From NCBI RefSeq assembly GCF_030867145.1, contig NC_134440.1, positions 8,742,001 to 8,806,000 of the forward strand: a stretch of 64,000 bases of DNA, written 5' to 3'. Source of the stretch: Opisthocomus hoazin (Eukaryota; Chordata; Aves; Opisthocomiformes; Opisthocomidae). Each line of letters begins with the position of its first letter. Position 1 is the first letter of the stretch. Below are positions 1 to 10,800 of this stretch, piece after piece. The notes under the pieces were generated by a model that saw nothing but the letters and a program-made list of their open reading frames with translations, was not told where the DNA came from and searched no databases. The position numbers and the translations under genes were made by a program.

Positions 1-2559
1 GATGCTTTTTCTCATTGTATTTTACTTTCTATTTTAATTCTTTTCCAGCCCTCAGTCAGCCAGGATGCAGGAACGAGAATTAACACAAGGAAAAAAAAAA
101 AGGAAAGAAAATAAAGAGAGGGGGGACAAGCAGGGATCATCAGACAAGCAGGGATCATCACCACCTTGCACAAGTGTTTGGAGTTCAGAGAGACTCGCCC
201 AGAGCCTCTGGAGCCACCAGCCCAGTGAAGAGCAGGAACTGGGAACTGGGGGGTTCCCACACCCGGCACTGCCGTGGTTGTGGTACCCAGGACACCTCCC
301 AGCTCTCTGAGCTCCCGGAGCCCATGGAGGGGCTTGCCCAGGGCTTCCAGCCCTACAAGCAACTTCTGGGTCAGTCCCCTCTTGCATGGGAAAGCCAGAA
401 GCGCACTTCAAAACCTCTCAAAATTCAGGACCTGAGGCTTTAAAAACCAAACCCCAACCCAGCCATAGGCAATCCCTTTCCCAGCAACAGCAGCTCAGGA
501 CTCCCCATGACCTCAGCACCAGCCTGGAGCTGGAAGGTGAGTGGCTCCCAGCCCAGCCCCGTGGTTGCAGGGCCGATGCTCCGGGCTCGATAGGTCCGAC
601 TCCAGCCCGAGTTGGCAATCCCATCCCTGCCAGTCCAGCAGGGAGCTGGGCGATGCCGTTGGGCACCCGGGATGGAGGTGGCACAGGCACCTCAGCCACC
701 GGCTTTTCAGGCAGCCCCAATGGCTGGATCCATCCTCTTCCCACCGCACGCATGCTCGGAGCGCCTGGCTGAACGATCGATAGGTTTTTATGTTACATTG
801 GGAGGAAGAAGGGGGGAGGGAAATCAAAAAAAGGAAGGCAAGGAAGAACATGATGGCAAAAGACAGCATATTTAGCACTGGCGCTGCTGCTGATAGCTGC
901 CTGGAGTGAAATGTCTCAGTATCTGGTGGCTGCTGGACCCAGAGATCCCCAGCTCGCTGCCGAATCGCCAGCCGTGAGCAGATGCAAAAGGCAGCCCTGC
1001 AAGGTGCAGAAACAGCCTTATTTCTCCCTCCCCCCAGTTCCCTTGTCCCATCTCCAGCCAGTCTCCCGCTGCCCCAGCGCCACACACGCGGACACCACCC
1101 CCTACCCCGAGGGTCCTGTCCCCTTCCCTCTGCTCACTGTCCCCAGCGCAGCCCCGTCCCTGCTGGGGTTTGCTGGCCTGACCCAAGACACGATGGCCAT
1201 CAGTTGTAGAACCACAGTGGGGGTGGCTGGGGTCCCCCACGCTGGCCGGGCCCCTCGTGGGGCTGCTGCTCCCTCAGACCCAGCAGCAGCAGGAGCCGGG
1301 GTGCACCTGGGGCATGGGGTGACTCCAGGGCAGCTGAGAGTGCAAGAAGAGGGGAGATGGCGCAGTCCCCAGCCAAGCACCAAGGTGGGCGCACCCCAAA
1401 GTACACCCCACTCCCCGGCAGCTCTGCGACCCCTCCTTCCCCCGACAGCTGCCTCTCCCCATCGCCTTCCCCTCCCTCTCTGCTTTTAAACGATTGCAAA
1501 GCCTCTCATTTTCTAAGCCCAATTACTCCGGCACAATACCCCCGACCGCGCTCGAAGCACGACGGCACGGTCCGCTGCCTCCCCAAGCTGCCCCGCGGTC
1601 AGTGCCGAAAGGCGACGGTAAGAGGCCGGGATCAATACGGCGCCTTCATCTCCCGGCCCCTCCGCGCGTGGGGGTCCGCACACCTCCGGGCTCTCCTGCC
1701 GCAAAGACCCTCCGGCAGGAGCGGCGCGAGCCACCTCCTGTCCCACCAACTCGTCGGCCAGGAGGGATTTTGCTGCGCATTGGGAGCTTTATCTGCCCAA
1801 ACTGGAGCTGCTCCATCCCGGCATTCCCAGGGGAGAGGCGTGGGGTGAAACCTCAGCTCCTCATCTTCTTCCCGTGGGTCTGCCCAAGCTCAGGGGTGGG
1901 ACTGGAAGGAGCCCCCCTCCCCGCAAGCCAAGGGTGCAGCCGGGACACGGAGCTGCGGGGCTCGGACTCGCCGAGCGACCCAGACTGCAAGCAGCAGTCG
2001 GCTGGCGAAGGAGGTTTTGGGGTAAAGCCGCCTCCCTCGCAGCCCTCCTGCCCCTTCCTTGCCATGGAAATAGGGCAAAAAACTGAGTTTTGCCAACTCA
2101 CACGAATAAACCAAAGCCAAAGCCTGGGCAGATGGGCTAGAGAGGCTGGGGTGAGCCCAGACGTTTCACCCGAGCTGTTTCAACGGGGCTGGGTCCTTCC
2201 CTGGGTGTTTCATCTTTTCCAAGGAAGGTGGGAGGACCGGAGACGGGGTCACCGGCAGCTGGTCTGGAAGGGGCCCGCCGCAGGGCGTTCCCACCGGTGA
2301 CCAGCTCCACAGGTATTCCCATCCTGCCGCCAACACCCTTTCGGACACAAACTCTTCCGCTTCCATTCCTTTGACCCAAAGATGCCCCCGGCCGTGCCCC
2401 ACAGCACCGGATCCCACGGTCTCACACGTGCGCCGAGCGCTGCCCGTCCTCAGCTCCCGTTGAGCTGACGCGCCGCAGACCCTTCCCCACCCAAACCCTC
2501 TGCGGGGAGCGGGTTTACAAGAAGAAGAGTGCTGGCTTCCCAAACAAACCTCCCAGTCC

Positions 2560-2655
2560 ACAACACATTTCCAGCCATACATAATCTAATATACGTTACC
2601 ATAGCGCCAATCAATAACTCAGTAGGCCAGCTCCGAAATTATTCTCTTAAAGGGC
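2560..2655. promoter_or_regulatory. Candidate AT-rich regulatory island with ONECUT-like site
   Basis: A short AT-rich block stands out from its GC-rich surroundings. It contains AATCAATAA at 2609-2617, which fits the ONECUT cut-homeodomain consensus and overlaps a CCAAT. Nearby are further A/T-rich words (ATAATCTAATATA at about 2581-2593). Function is inferred only from composition and motif content. Confidence 0.25.
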
Positions 2656-3314
2656 CAGCACACCTCTTCCTCCCCCTCCCCAGGTCCATTCACCTCGTGG
2701 CAGCCAGCGCTGGGCCCAGAGGAGCTGCTTGCCCTCGGGTCTTGCAGACCAGGCGCTGCTGGGCAGGACTTGACGCCGGGCTGGTGGTGACCCCCTGCCT
2801 CCCCCACCGCGTCCCCTTTGTGCCACGTCCCTGTCGCGTAGCCTGCGACGGACACGCGGGCGCCCATCTCCGGGGCACGGCTCAGCCTTCGCCGCTCGGC
2901 AGCGTCTTCCCTGCTCTGCGGCTCCACCGCCGATGCAGCTTTGCCCCCCTCCAGCATCCCCAAGAGTGGCATCCCCCCGTGCGCTGGCAGAGGGCAAAGC
3001 CTGCAGAAAGCCCGTTGGGCTCCACCAACTCTCCCGCTCAACGGGATTTCCCGGCCCTCCAGTTCCCGGGAGCTGCTGGTGTCCAGGCTGCAGCTGGAGC
3101 ACGGGACCAGGCAGCTCCCAAAGCCACCCCAGCCCCGTGGGCTTGGGGACAGGCACAGGGGACCTCAGCACCCTGCCAGCCCCTGCCCTGAGGTGAACCC
3201 CTGGGGGCTGCCCTTCCAAAGCCCCCGGGACCCCCAGAAAGCTGCAGGGCAGATCCCCAGCCTGGCTCCCAAAGCTTCTCTGGCACCAGCTTCAGCATCA
3301 AGGGGGAGGCAGAG

Positions 3315-3361
3315 CCCCACAGCCGGTGATCGCCGCCCCACAGCCGGTGATCGCCGCCCCA
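3315..3361. repeat. 21-bp tandem duplication
   Basis: A 21-base unit (CCCCACAGCCGGTGATCGCC plus G) occurs twice in perfect tandem, followed by the first bases of a third copy. It is a simple local duplication in intergenic sequence. Confidence 0.85.
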
Positions 3362-5534
3362 CGGCCCTCGCTGGCTTCAATCCCCCCTGGGGCAGCACCT
3401 CCTGAGAGCAGCCCCGCACAGGACTGCGAACACGGGCATCGCCGTGACAAACCCCCTCCTGCATCGCAAGCTACCAGCCCCGATGCCCTGCGCTCCAGGC
3501 ACCATTCCCTCCCTCCCGCACCCGAGGTCTCAGCTGGGGCAGGTTTACCGACGGGCCCTGCTGATGCTCCCCCGAGCCCAACTCACCTGCTTCACTCCCA
3601 TTATAAAAGGGAAAAAGAAGCAGCAGAACCTGGAGGTGCTTTTTCAGGTGGCCACGGCACCTTCCCAAGCTCCTCTCTGCACAGCCTGAGCAAACCGAGC
3701 TGGACAGCCCCCACCGGAGCCTGTACTGGGAACTTGAAGCGTGTTAACACTGAAACCTAATGATGCCAGCCAAGGTTGTCTCTTCTGTAACTCAGTCCCA
3801 GCAAAGAGATAGCAGAAAGAGGAAGCGTAATTATGCTCTAAGACCCTAACGAGCCTCAGCCAGTGGCCAGGGCTGCAAATTGTCTCATCTTAGGTGGAGT
3901 TGGGGAGATGTCTACACTGACCATGTGCTCAGCAGGTGGTTCTGCTTAACTTCCACGACCAGTAACAGGAATCACCCACCCGCACCCAAGACCTGTGAAA
4001 GAGAAATGCCGGTGCTTGCTGCTCCTGGCCCCTCGGTGCCGAGGGAAGGGCTTCTGGGGGGGCATTTTCAAGGCTTGGCTCTTTTTCAAGCTCACCACCA
4101 ACCGCTCTGCGAAGGCAGATGAAGCGTCAGAAGCCTTCGCGCTTGCTCCAGGCTGGCTGTAGGCAGGGTCCCGGTTATACCCGGCTTCCCTGGGTACGCG
4201 GAGCCCTCTTGAAAGAAAAAAAAAGATTTTAATCTGAACCTGGGGATTTTGCTCTCCTCCTTTTATTTTCAACACACCCCACCAAACGTTTTCAGGAAAA
4301 TCCTGATCAAACAGCTTCCCGGAGAGCTTTTTTGCCACAAGAAAAGATCATTTTTAAAACCCAGGATGCCTGGCTGTGGGGATAGTGGCTATGGATGCTC
4401 TTGCAGAGCCGGGCACCCCGTGATGCCTCGGGCACGGTGCTGCCCTGGCAGAGCCGCGGCTCAGGCGCCCGGGGCTGTCTCAGCAACCAGCGGCTCCCGA
4501 ATCTCTTGTCGGGGAGAAGCTCTGAAGCCACCAGGTCCCCGTGGCTGTCCCCTGCCCCGGTGGCATCCCCCTGGGCAGGGTGGGAGCCAGGGTCCCCGGG
4601 GACCCCTCGCGGCATCACCAGCTGCCTTCGAGCAGCCCCCGAAGGGCAGCTCGGCCTCGGCAGCGCTGTCAGCCAGCCTCTACGTCTTCCATTAATTCAC
4701 TTCACACTGTCCATATTGATCGCTCTGCTCTCTCCCCAGCTCCCCCCCACCCCCTCCTCGCACGCCCTCCCCCCCGCCGGCTGCTGCACCGCTGGGCAGC
4801 CCGGCCCGCATGCTGCATGATCCATACAAACTCACTTACTCAGGGAAATCAATGGGCTCGAAAGAGCACACGCAGCAAGGCGAGGAGTCTGTCTGGGGAT
4901 CGACCGCCCGACGAGGAGCCGCGGAGAGCGGCAGCCTGCACCCCGCCACGCGCCCGGCGCCCCGCGGGGCGACCCGGGGACCCGATGGACCCCGCCGCGG
5001 ACCCTCCGTCGCCCAGTCCCCCCGCGGGATGGGGAGATGGTGCTCGGGAGTCGGGCGGTGACGGGGTGCGGCTGTCCTGGAGGGGGGGGTTCCCCTTTTT
5101 CTGGCGAAGCGGGGGGACCAGGAGGCTGCGTTCACTCCGGGTCGGTGCAGGGGGTCTGGCAGGGGACGGTCCCCACCAGGACACCTGCCTCCATCTCCCA
5201 GACCCGAGAGAAAGCTCATTCCCCTTTTGCTCCCTTTGGTTCTCTTTGGCTTCGGGCATCACGCTGCATCCGTGCCTCAGTTTCCCCAGTTTAACCACCC
5301 AAATGCGTCCCTTACAGGCGGTTTCGGGGTGAGGGGAGCCCCTGCTCTGCCACGCTGCCCTGGTTTGCCTGTTCACAGGCACTGGGCTGAGGAGAGAGCT
5401 AAAATTGGGTAATTTTTGCCCCCTCTCGGGGCTCCACCGGCCCTATTCACCCAGGGAAGCAGGTGCCGCCGCACAAGCAGCACGCCGGGGCGATGAATAA
5501 ATCCTGCCAGAGGAGCTGCTGCTGTGCTGAGTTT

Positions 5535-5640
5535 GCCCATCAAGGAAGGAAATCTTTATTTATATATATTCTATAAACTAATTTTTGCATCATTGCAATA
5601 AATCCATCTTCCAGCCGTCAGCTGCAATCTGCCTTCGTTG
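5535..5640. promoter_or_regulatory. AT-rich island, possible regulatory element
   Basis: The run TTTATTTATATATATTC followed by ATAAACTAATTTTTGCATC forms an isolated AT-rich patch in GC-rich DNA. It includes one AATAAA at about 5599. It could be a polyadenylation region of an unrecognised transcript or a noncoding element; nothing in the sequence decides this. Confidence 0.2.
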
Positions 5641-6294
5641 CCGTTCACATGCAGCTCCGGGTGGGATGCTGGGGGGGGGAGCTGAGGCAGGAGCACCCCG
5701 ACACCGCTGGTCCCAGGGGGGGTCCCCATCGGGGCTGGAGCCAAAATGGGATCTTGGGGCAATGTTAGGGGGGGAAGAAGCAACCGCTGGCACCCACCTC
5801 CCACCCCAGTGGTCCACCATGCCTCAGCGGATGGGTGGGGGGGTCCTAGGACGTGGGACCCCCGAGGGGCTCGGACCCACTGCCTCCCCGAGGAGGCTTC
5901 GGAGGAAGCGGGAAGGCCCCGAGACGGTGCTGTCAACCCAGTACCGGTAAATCCTGGCAATGCCCCTGCCTGCGGGCGGCCCGGCAGAGGTGGGGGGAGC
6001 CTTTTCCCAGCAGCACCCCCCCTCCCCGAGGGCAGTGTGGTTGTGTGCTGGAGACGCAGTGTCTGTCCTCCGCAGGCTCCAGCCCCAGACCAGGGCGGGG
6101 GGAAGCCAGGGGCGGGGGGCACCCCAGAGCTCTGGGGACAGCCGCTGCCCCCTCCCCAAACCGCCTCCCCCCCCACCAAAGCCCTTGGGGGTTTGGTCTG
6201 GGGGGGCAGGAGGGGGCAATGCAGGGTCAGGCTGCCCTGAGCAACCTTTGTGGGGACCTGGTGGCTTTTTCGGCTGAGACCTCATCCTGGGGGT

Positions 6295-6340
6295 GGCTGC
6301 ACCCCGGGACCGGCTGCACCCCGGGACCGGCTGCACCCCC
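6295..6340. repeat. 17-bp tandem repeat, about 2.7 copies
   Basis: The unit GGCTGCACCCCGGGACC is repeated twice exactly and then partially a third time. It is a short GC-rich minisatellite. Confidence 0.85.
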
Positions 6341-7811
6341 ACGCTGTGGAGCAGCTCGAGACGGGAGGTCGCACAAAAAAAGTTGGGGTTCCCACCCGGT
6401 TGGCCTCCAGGGAAGCCCCCACCCTCCCTGCCGGGCTGGGGTGCTCCTGAGCAGCAGGACCCCATTTGGGGGAAGGTTTCAGTGCCCCCATCCCACCCCC
6501 CTGCCTGGGGGGGGGGGGGGGCTCTGCTGCCCAGACTCAGCCCGGAGCGGCCGATCGAACCCAGCCGGGCGCCCGGGCAGGGCAGGGATCCCACTGGGGA
6601 GATGAGTCTGCTGGGTCTCAGCCAGGCCAGGAGGCCCCGCAGCCGTGGCTCCCAGCCCAGGACTGGACCGTGCTGGTGGGAGGATGAGGAAGGCTCAGAG
6701 CGATGGGGGTGGAGGAAGGCAGCCATCAGCTCGCCTCTTCGGCAAGCGGGGAGCCCTGAGCCCCCCTCCAGGGTGGTTTCCCCATTGCTGGGGGGGCACA
6801 TGGCCGCTTGGCCCCCTCTGGGATGGGGCAGGAGGAGGCTGGTGGGGTGCAGCAAAGCCCCCCCCCCCCTGCCCCTTCCCGCAGCCGCCTGCTGACGCTC
6901 TCCGGCAGGATGCGGTAACGCCGGCGGGAGCGGGGTCACCCGCCTGGGCAGGGGGTTTCGGGAACCGGCAGCCCCCCGACGCCGCTGTACCGGGCAGCAC
7001 GGCCGCCCCGCTGCCTCGGCCCGACCCTGGGCACCCAGACCCCCACCCTGCCCAGGGACACCCACCCAGGCATGGCCCTGCCCAGCCCCAAGACCCCCGC
7101 AGCCCCCGAGGGCCCTGCAGAGCTCTGGAGACCCCATCTTGGGGTCCCCTAACGGGGCGGCGGCTGCGAGGGCACTGGGGGCCCTGGGACAGCCTTTTGA
7201 AACGATATTCTCTGAGTTGCTTTTATATGATTTTTTTTCACCCATTTTGTCCCTTTTTCTCTCCCTTCCCTGTGCTTTGCCAGCCCTGGCACTCGTTACC
7301 GGCGCTGGTGGTAACGAAGGGCTCTGTGCATAGCAATGAGATTGATTGACCCCGCTGACCCCGGCCAGGGCCAGGGCTCCCTCCAGGGCACCCAGGTCAC
7401 CGGCTGCTGACCATCACCGGTTGCCACGGTGACACCAGCGGTCCCTAGGGATGGACGGGGGGCTCCTGGCTGCAGGGGGGTGCTGGGGCAGGTCAGCGTG
7501 TCAGGGCTGGCGCGTTAGGGGGATGCTGCTGGCTTGGGGAGGGCGAGGGTTAAATTCCTGGCCCGGGGGGCACCCAGAGGGGCAGATCCCCTCCGAGGGA
7601 GCGGGACAGGGGGTGCCAGGAGGTGCCAAAAGTCACCGGTGAGGGTTGGTGTGGTGTGTTCCCTGGGGAAACTGAGGCACGGAGGGATGCTTGGGTGGTG
7701 CAGCAGGAACCCAGGAGTGCTGGCCGTGGGTGGGAGCTGGCAGGGAGCGGGAAGAAAGGCGGGGGGGGGGGTGTGGGGAGGGGGAGCAGGTGGGGGGGGA
7801 GGAGAGGGGTG

Positions 7812-8310
7812 GAAGGGAAAGGGTGAAGGGGTGTAGGGTGTAGGTTGGAGGTGTGGATGGAGAGGAGTGGAGGGGTGCAGGATGCAGGAGAGCAGGATGG
7901 TGGATGGAGGGGTGCAGCGAGTGGGCACAGGGTGGGATGGAGGGGTGCAGGGTGGGATGCAGGGGCTTCATGGTGGGTGTAGGGGCGCCGGGTGGGTACA
8001 GGTGCACAGGGTGGGTACAGGGTGGGGTGCAGGGTGGGATGCAGGGCTCAGGGTGGGTGCAGGGCAGGGTGGGGTGGAGAGGCACAGGATGGGATGCAGG
8101 GCTCAGGGTGGGATGGAGGGGTCAGGTGGGTGCGGGGGCTCAGGGTGGGATGCAGGGTGCAGGGCAGGGTGGGATGGAGGGCCTCAGGTGGGTGCAGGGG
8201 CGTAGGGCAGGCTGGGATAAGAGGCTCAGGTGGCACGCAGGGCTCCGGGTGGGATGAGGATCTCAGGTGGGTGCAGGGTCTCAGGTGGGTGCAGGGGCGC
8301 AGGGCGCGGC
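7812..8310 (+). repeat. G-rich minisatellite of GGTGGGATGCAGGG-like units
   Basis: About 500 bases consist of irregular tandem units built from GGGTGGG, ATGCAGGG, ATGGAGGG and GCTCAGG modules, roughly 14-20 bases each. G is strongly concentrated on the plus strand. Long open frames run through the array on both strands, but their translations only mirror the repeat and are not taken as genes. The runs of three or more G at short spacing are compatible with G-quadruplex formation. Confidence 0.9.
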
Positions 8311-8459
8311 GCGTGCCGAGGGCCGCAGGACTCCGCCCCCCGCCCGCGCCCCCATTCCTGGGCTCCCGCTGCCCCCTAGCGGTCAGGTGCGGCCCGGCCC
8401 CGTGCCCCGTCCCGCTGCCGCCGCCGCGGGGGTCGCGGGTGCCGCCCCGGCTGCCGGGG

Positions 8460-8830
8460 GGGGGGGGTGGGAGGGGGGCAGTGTCACACCCCAGGGGGGC
8501 GTGGGGCAGCGGCGGGACATGGGGACCCGCCGCCCGGGGTGGGGGGGAGCGGGGAGGGGGACCCGGCCCAGGCACCCCGGCACCCAGCGGGGCCGCGGTC
8601 CCGGCACAGCGCTCGGGCGGGACGGGCCCCGCGTGGGGCAGCTGTCACCCCCCGGGGGGGGGTGGGGGGTGGGGGGACCCCTCCCCGGGGTGAAGGGTGG
8701 GGGGGGAGCTGCGGGCGGGGCCTGGGGTTAAAACCACCCAACCTTTCTGCGGGGGGAGACCCCGGGCGGCCCCGCTCCCGCCGGGGCCCTCTCAGGGTGC
8801 GCGGAGGGGGGGGGGGGGGGGGGGTGGCAC
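8460..8830. other. GC-rich spacer with long G runs between two minisatellites
   Basis: Sequence here is extremely GC-rich with G runs of eight to about eighteen bases (for example near 8458-8467 and 8807-8824). No gene or interspersed repeat is recognised. It keeps the plus-strand G skew of the left minisatellite; the skew reverses just to the right of it. Confidence 0.5.
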
Positions 8831-8959
8831 CCACCGGGGTCCTGCCCCGCGCACCCACGGGCCGCGGCCGGGGCCCCCACCGCAGCGCTGCCGCAGGCCG
8901 CCAGGTGGCGCCACGAGCCCTCCCGGGCCGGGCCGAGACTCGAACCGGTGACACCGCGG

Positions 8960-9580
8960 CCCCGGCCCTGTCCCCAGCCCCGTCCCGGTCCCTGTGCCCA
9001 GCCCTGTCCCCCTGCTCTGTCTGCCCTGTCCCTCTCCCTGTCCCCTGCTCCGCCTGCCCTGACCCTGTCCCCAGCCCTGTCCCTGTGCCCAGCTCCTGCC
9101 CTCTCCCTGTCTGCGGCCCTGTCCCTGTCCCCAGCCTCAGCCCTGTCCCTGTACCCATCCCTGTCCCCAGCCCTGTCCCCCTGCCCTGCCTGCCCTGTCC
9201 CTGTCCCTCGCCCTGTCCCCTGCTCCGCCTGCCCACCCCACTGCCTAAGGCTGCCTAATGCCCGATCCTGTTCCTGTCCCTGTGCCTGGCTCCTGCTCTC
9301 TCCCTGTCCTCAGCCCTATCCCTGTGCCCAGCTCCACCCCTGGCCCTGGCCCTCTCCCTGTCCCCAGCCCTGTCCCTGTCCCCTGCTCCACCTGCCCTGC
9401 CCACTCCACTGCCTAATGCTGCCCACTGTCCGATCCTGTCCCTGTCCCTGCATCTGTCCCTGTGCCCAGCTCCTGCCCTCTCCCTGTCTCCTGCTCTGCC
9501 TGCCGTGTCCCCAGCCCTGCACCCAGCCCCAGCCCTGTCCCTGTCCCCTGTCCCTGTCCCCTGTCCCCGTCCCTGCCCAC
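8960..9580 (-). repeat. C-rich minisatellite of CCCTGTCC / CCCAGC units
   Basis: Some 620 bases consist of units such as CCCTGTCCCTGTCCCCAG and CTGCCCTGTCCCT, with higher-order repetition of a block containing TGCTCCGCCTGCCC and CACTGCCTAA (near 9,050, 9,220 and 9,390). C dominates the plus strand, so GGGACAGGG motifs lie on the minus strand. Open frames through the array encode only low-complexity Pro/Leu/Ser/Cys or Gly/Gln/Thr repeats and are rejected as genes. Confidence 0.9.
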
Positions 9581-10604
9581 TGCCGGGCTGATGCTCAGCA
9601 CCCCGCGGGCGTGTGCCGCTCCCAGGCTCTCCCTGCACCCAGCCCTTGGTGGCACCTGGCAGGCTGAGTCACCCCGGGCAGCCCCGGGTCGGTGGCACCT
9701 GGGCCAGCCCGCCGTCGGGGACGGGAACCCCTCGGTTCTGCTTCTGTCCCTCTGACGTGGGGCGTGACGTGGGGAGGGAGCAGAGACCAACGCCGGCCCC
9801 AGGGGCTGGGGTCAGGGGGCATCTGGGGACCGGGCAGGGGGTTCTGGCTGGGGTTCGGCTGGGTCCTGGCAGCTGGGACGGGGAGTCCTGACACCCCCCC
9901 GGGACAGGGACACATGGCGTGGGGTTCCCTGCCACCAGGGAAGGTGGACCAGGGGCAAAGCATCCCCCAACCCCAGGGCTGCACAGCACCCCGCTGCCCC
10001 CAGGGCCCGTCGAGAGGGGAGAGGGGGGGCTCAGCCATGGCTCCCGGCCCCCGCCCCCCTCCCCTTCCCCTTCGGGTGGTGGCACCTCCACGCCCAGCCG
10101 GGGCCCTGCCCTGCTCTGGGGTGCCAGCGGGAGCAGGGACGCGCAGAGCTGGCGGGCGACCGAGGCCGAGGGGCGCGGGGGGAGGCGAGCTCCCCACTCC
10201 CCCCGGCCCGTAGCGGTTGGAGCCGTGGAGTGGAAGTAACACGCGGTGACACCGCTGCCCAGAAAGCCACCACCAGAACGACAGCCGGGAGCGCCGAGGA
10301 CGCGGGCGGCCACGCTCCCCCCAACGCTCGCTGGGGACATCCCGGGGACACCCCGCGAGGGCAGCCGGCCCGGGGCATCCCACGCCAGCGACATCCCGCG
10401 GGGCTGGGTTTGGCTGACGAGGGCACCGAGCTAACGAGGCAGGCCTGGCGCTTCCGAGGGTGGCACGGGGACGGAGCGGGGCATCGCGCTGGGGTGACGG
10501 CTGAAGTGGCACCCGCCAAGCCCGGGGCTGTGCCACCGCCAGCCCTGACGGGCAGAAAGTGAGGGGAAAAGAAAATGGCAGGCGAGACTGCAGAGGAGCG
10601 GGGT

Positions 10605-10800
10605 TGCTTCGCCTTTAAAATAATGCAGCAAAATTAGCAGCTCTGCAGTCATTAATATGCAAAAATGCAAATCAGGAGGTAATTAAGCTGCAGTCCTCCG
10701 GAGGATATTTCCATCATAATGAATTCTATTGTCAGGGAAAGAGCAGCCAGGCGGATTTATGTTGCTTACATGAATATAAAATATGAGTATCCAAGGGTTG
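10605..10800. promoter_or_regulatory. Candidate distal enhancer (AT-rich island with POU, SOX and homeodomain motifs)
   Basis: The base composition switches abruptly from GC-rich to AT-rich for about 190 bases. It contains a perfect octamer ATGCAAAT at 10665-10672 directly preceded by ATGCAAAA at 10657-10664, a homeodomain core TAATTA at 10680-10685, and CTATTGT (reverse complement ACAATAG, SOX-type) at about 10727-10732. This clustering is typical of vertebrate developmental enhancers. No reading frame or repeat explains it. The regulatory call is inference; the target could be TCF3 or the unseen gene on the left. Confidence 0.45.

Larger units (their letters stand above)
1..7811. other. Intergenic GC-rich sequence, no gene supported
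   Basis: Open frames are frequent here because GC-rich DNA has few stop codons. None shows a recognisable domain, a consistent exon structure or a family resemblance. The sequence is mostly C/G runs and short imperfect repeats, interrupted by AT-richer patches near 780-880, 2,560-2,650, 3,730-3,900, 4,200-4,370, 5,540-5,620 and 7,200-7,260. No ONECUT3-like exon is seen, although that gene lies 5' of TCF3 in human. Some of the patches could be regulatory, and a long noncoding RNA cannot be excluded. Confidence 0.6.

Noticed and set aside
3602..3609. TATAAAAG, a consensus TATA box
   Set aside because: No initiator, coding exon or other promoter features follow; a single 8-base match in 64 kb is expected by chance.
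5824..7245. 473-codon open frame on the minus strand
   Set aside because: GC-rich DNA leaves few stops. The translation is low complexity (Gly, Pro, Ala, Arg, Ser), has no domain and no exon-like boundaries, and overlaps equally long frames on the other strand.
7853..8693. Gly/Trp/Val/Gln repeat frames that resemble a structural repeat protein
   Set aside because: They mirror the G-rich minisatellite and change frame without consequence; no start context or exon structure.
8935..8955. GACTCGAACCGGTGAC, resembling a reversed tRNA T-arm (B box)
   Set aside because: No D-arm, anticodon stem or acceptor stem can be formed in the adjacent sequence, and the T-stem pairs poorly.
8948..9667. 239-codon repetitive frame (Pro, Cys, Leu, Ser repeats)
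   Set aside because: It is only the translation of the C-rich minisatellite; all other frames through the array are also open.
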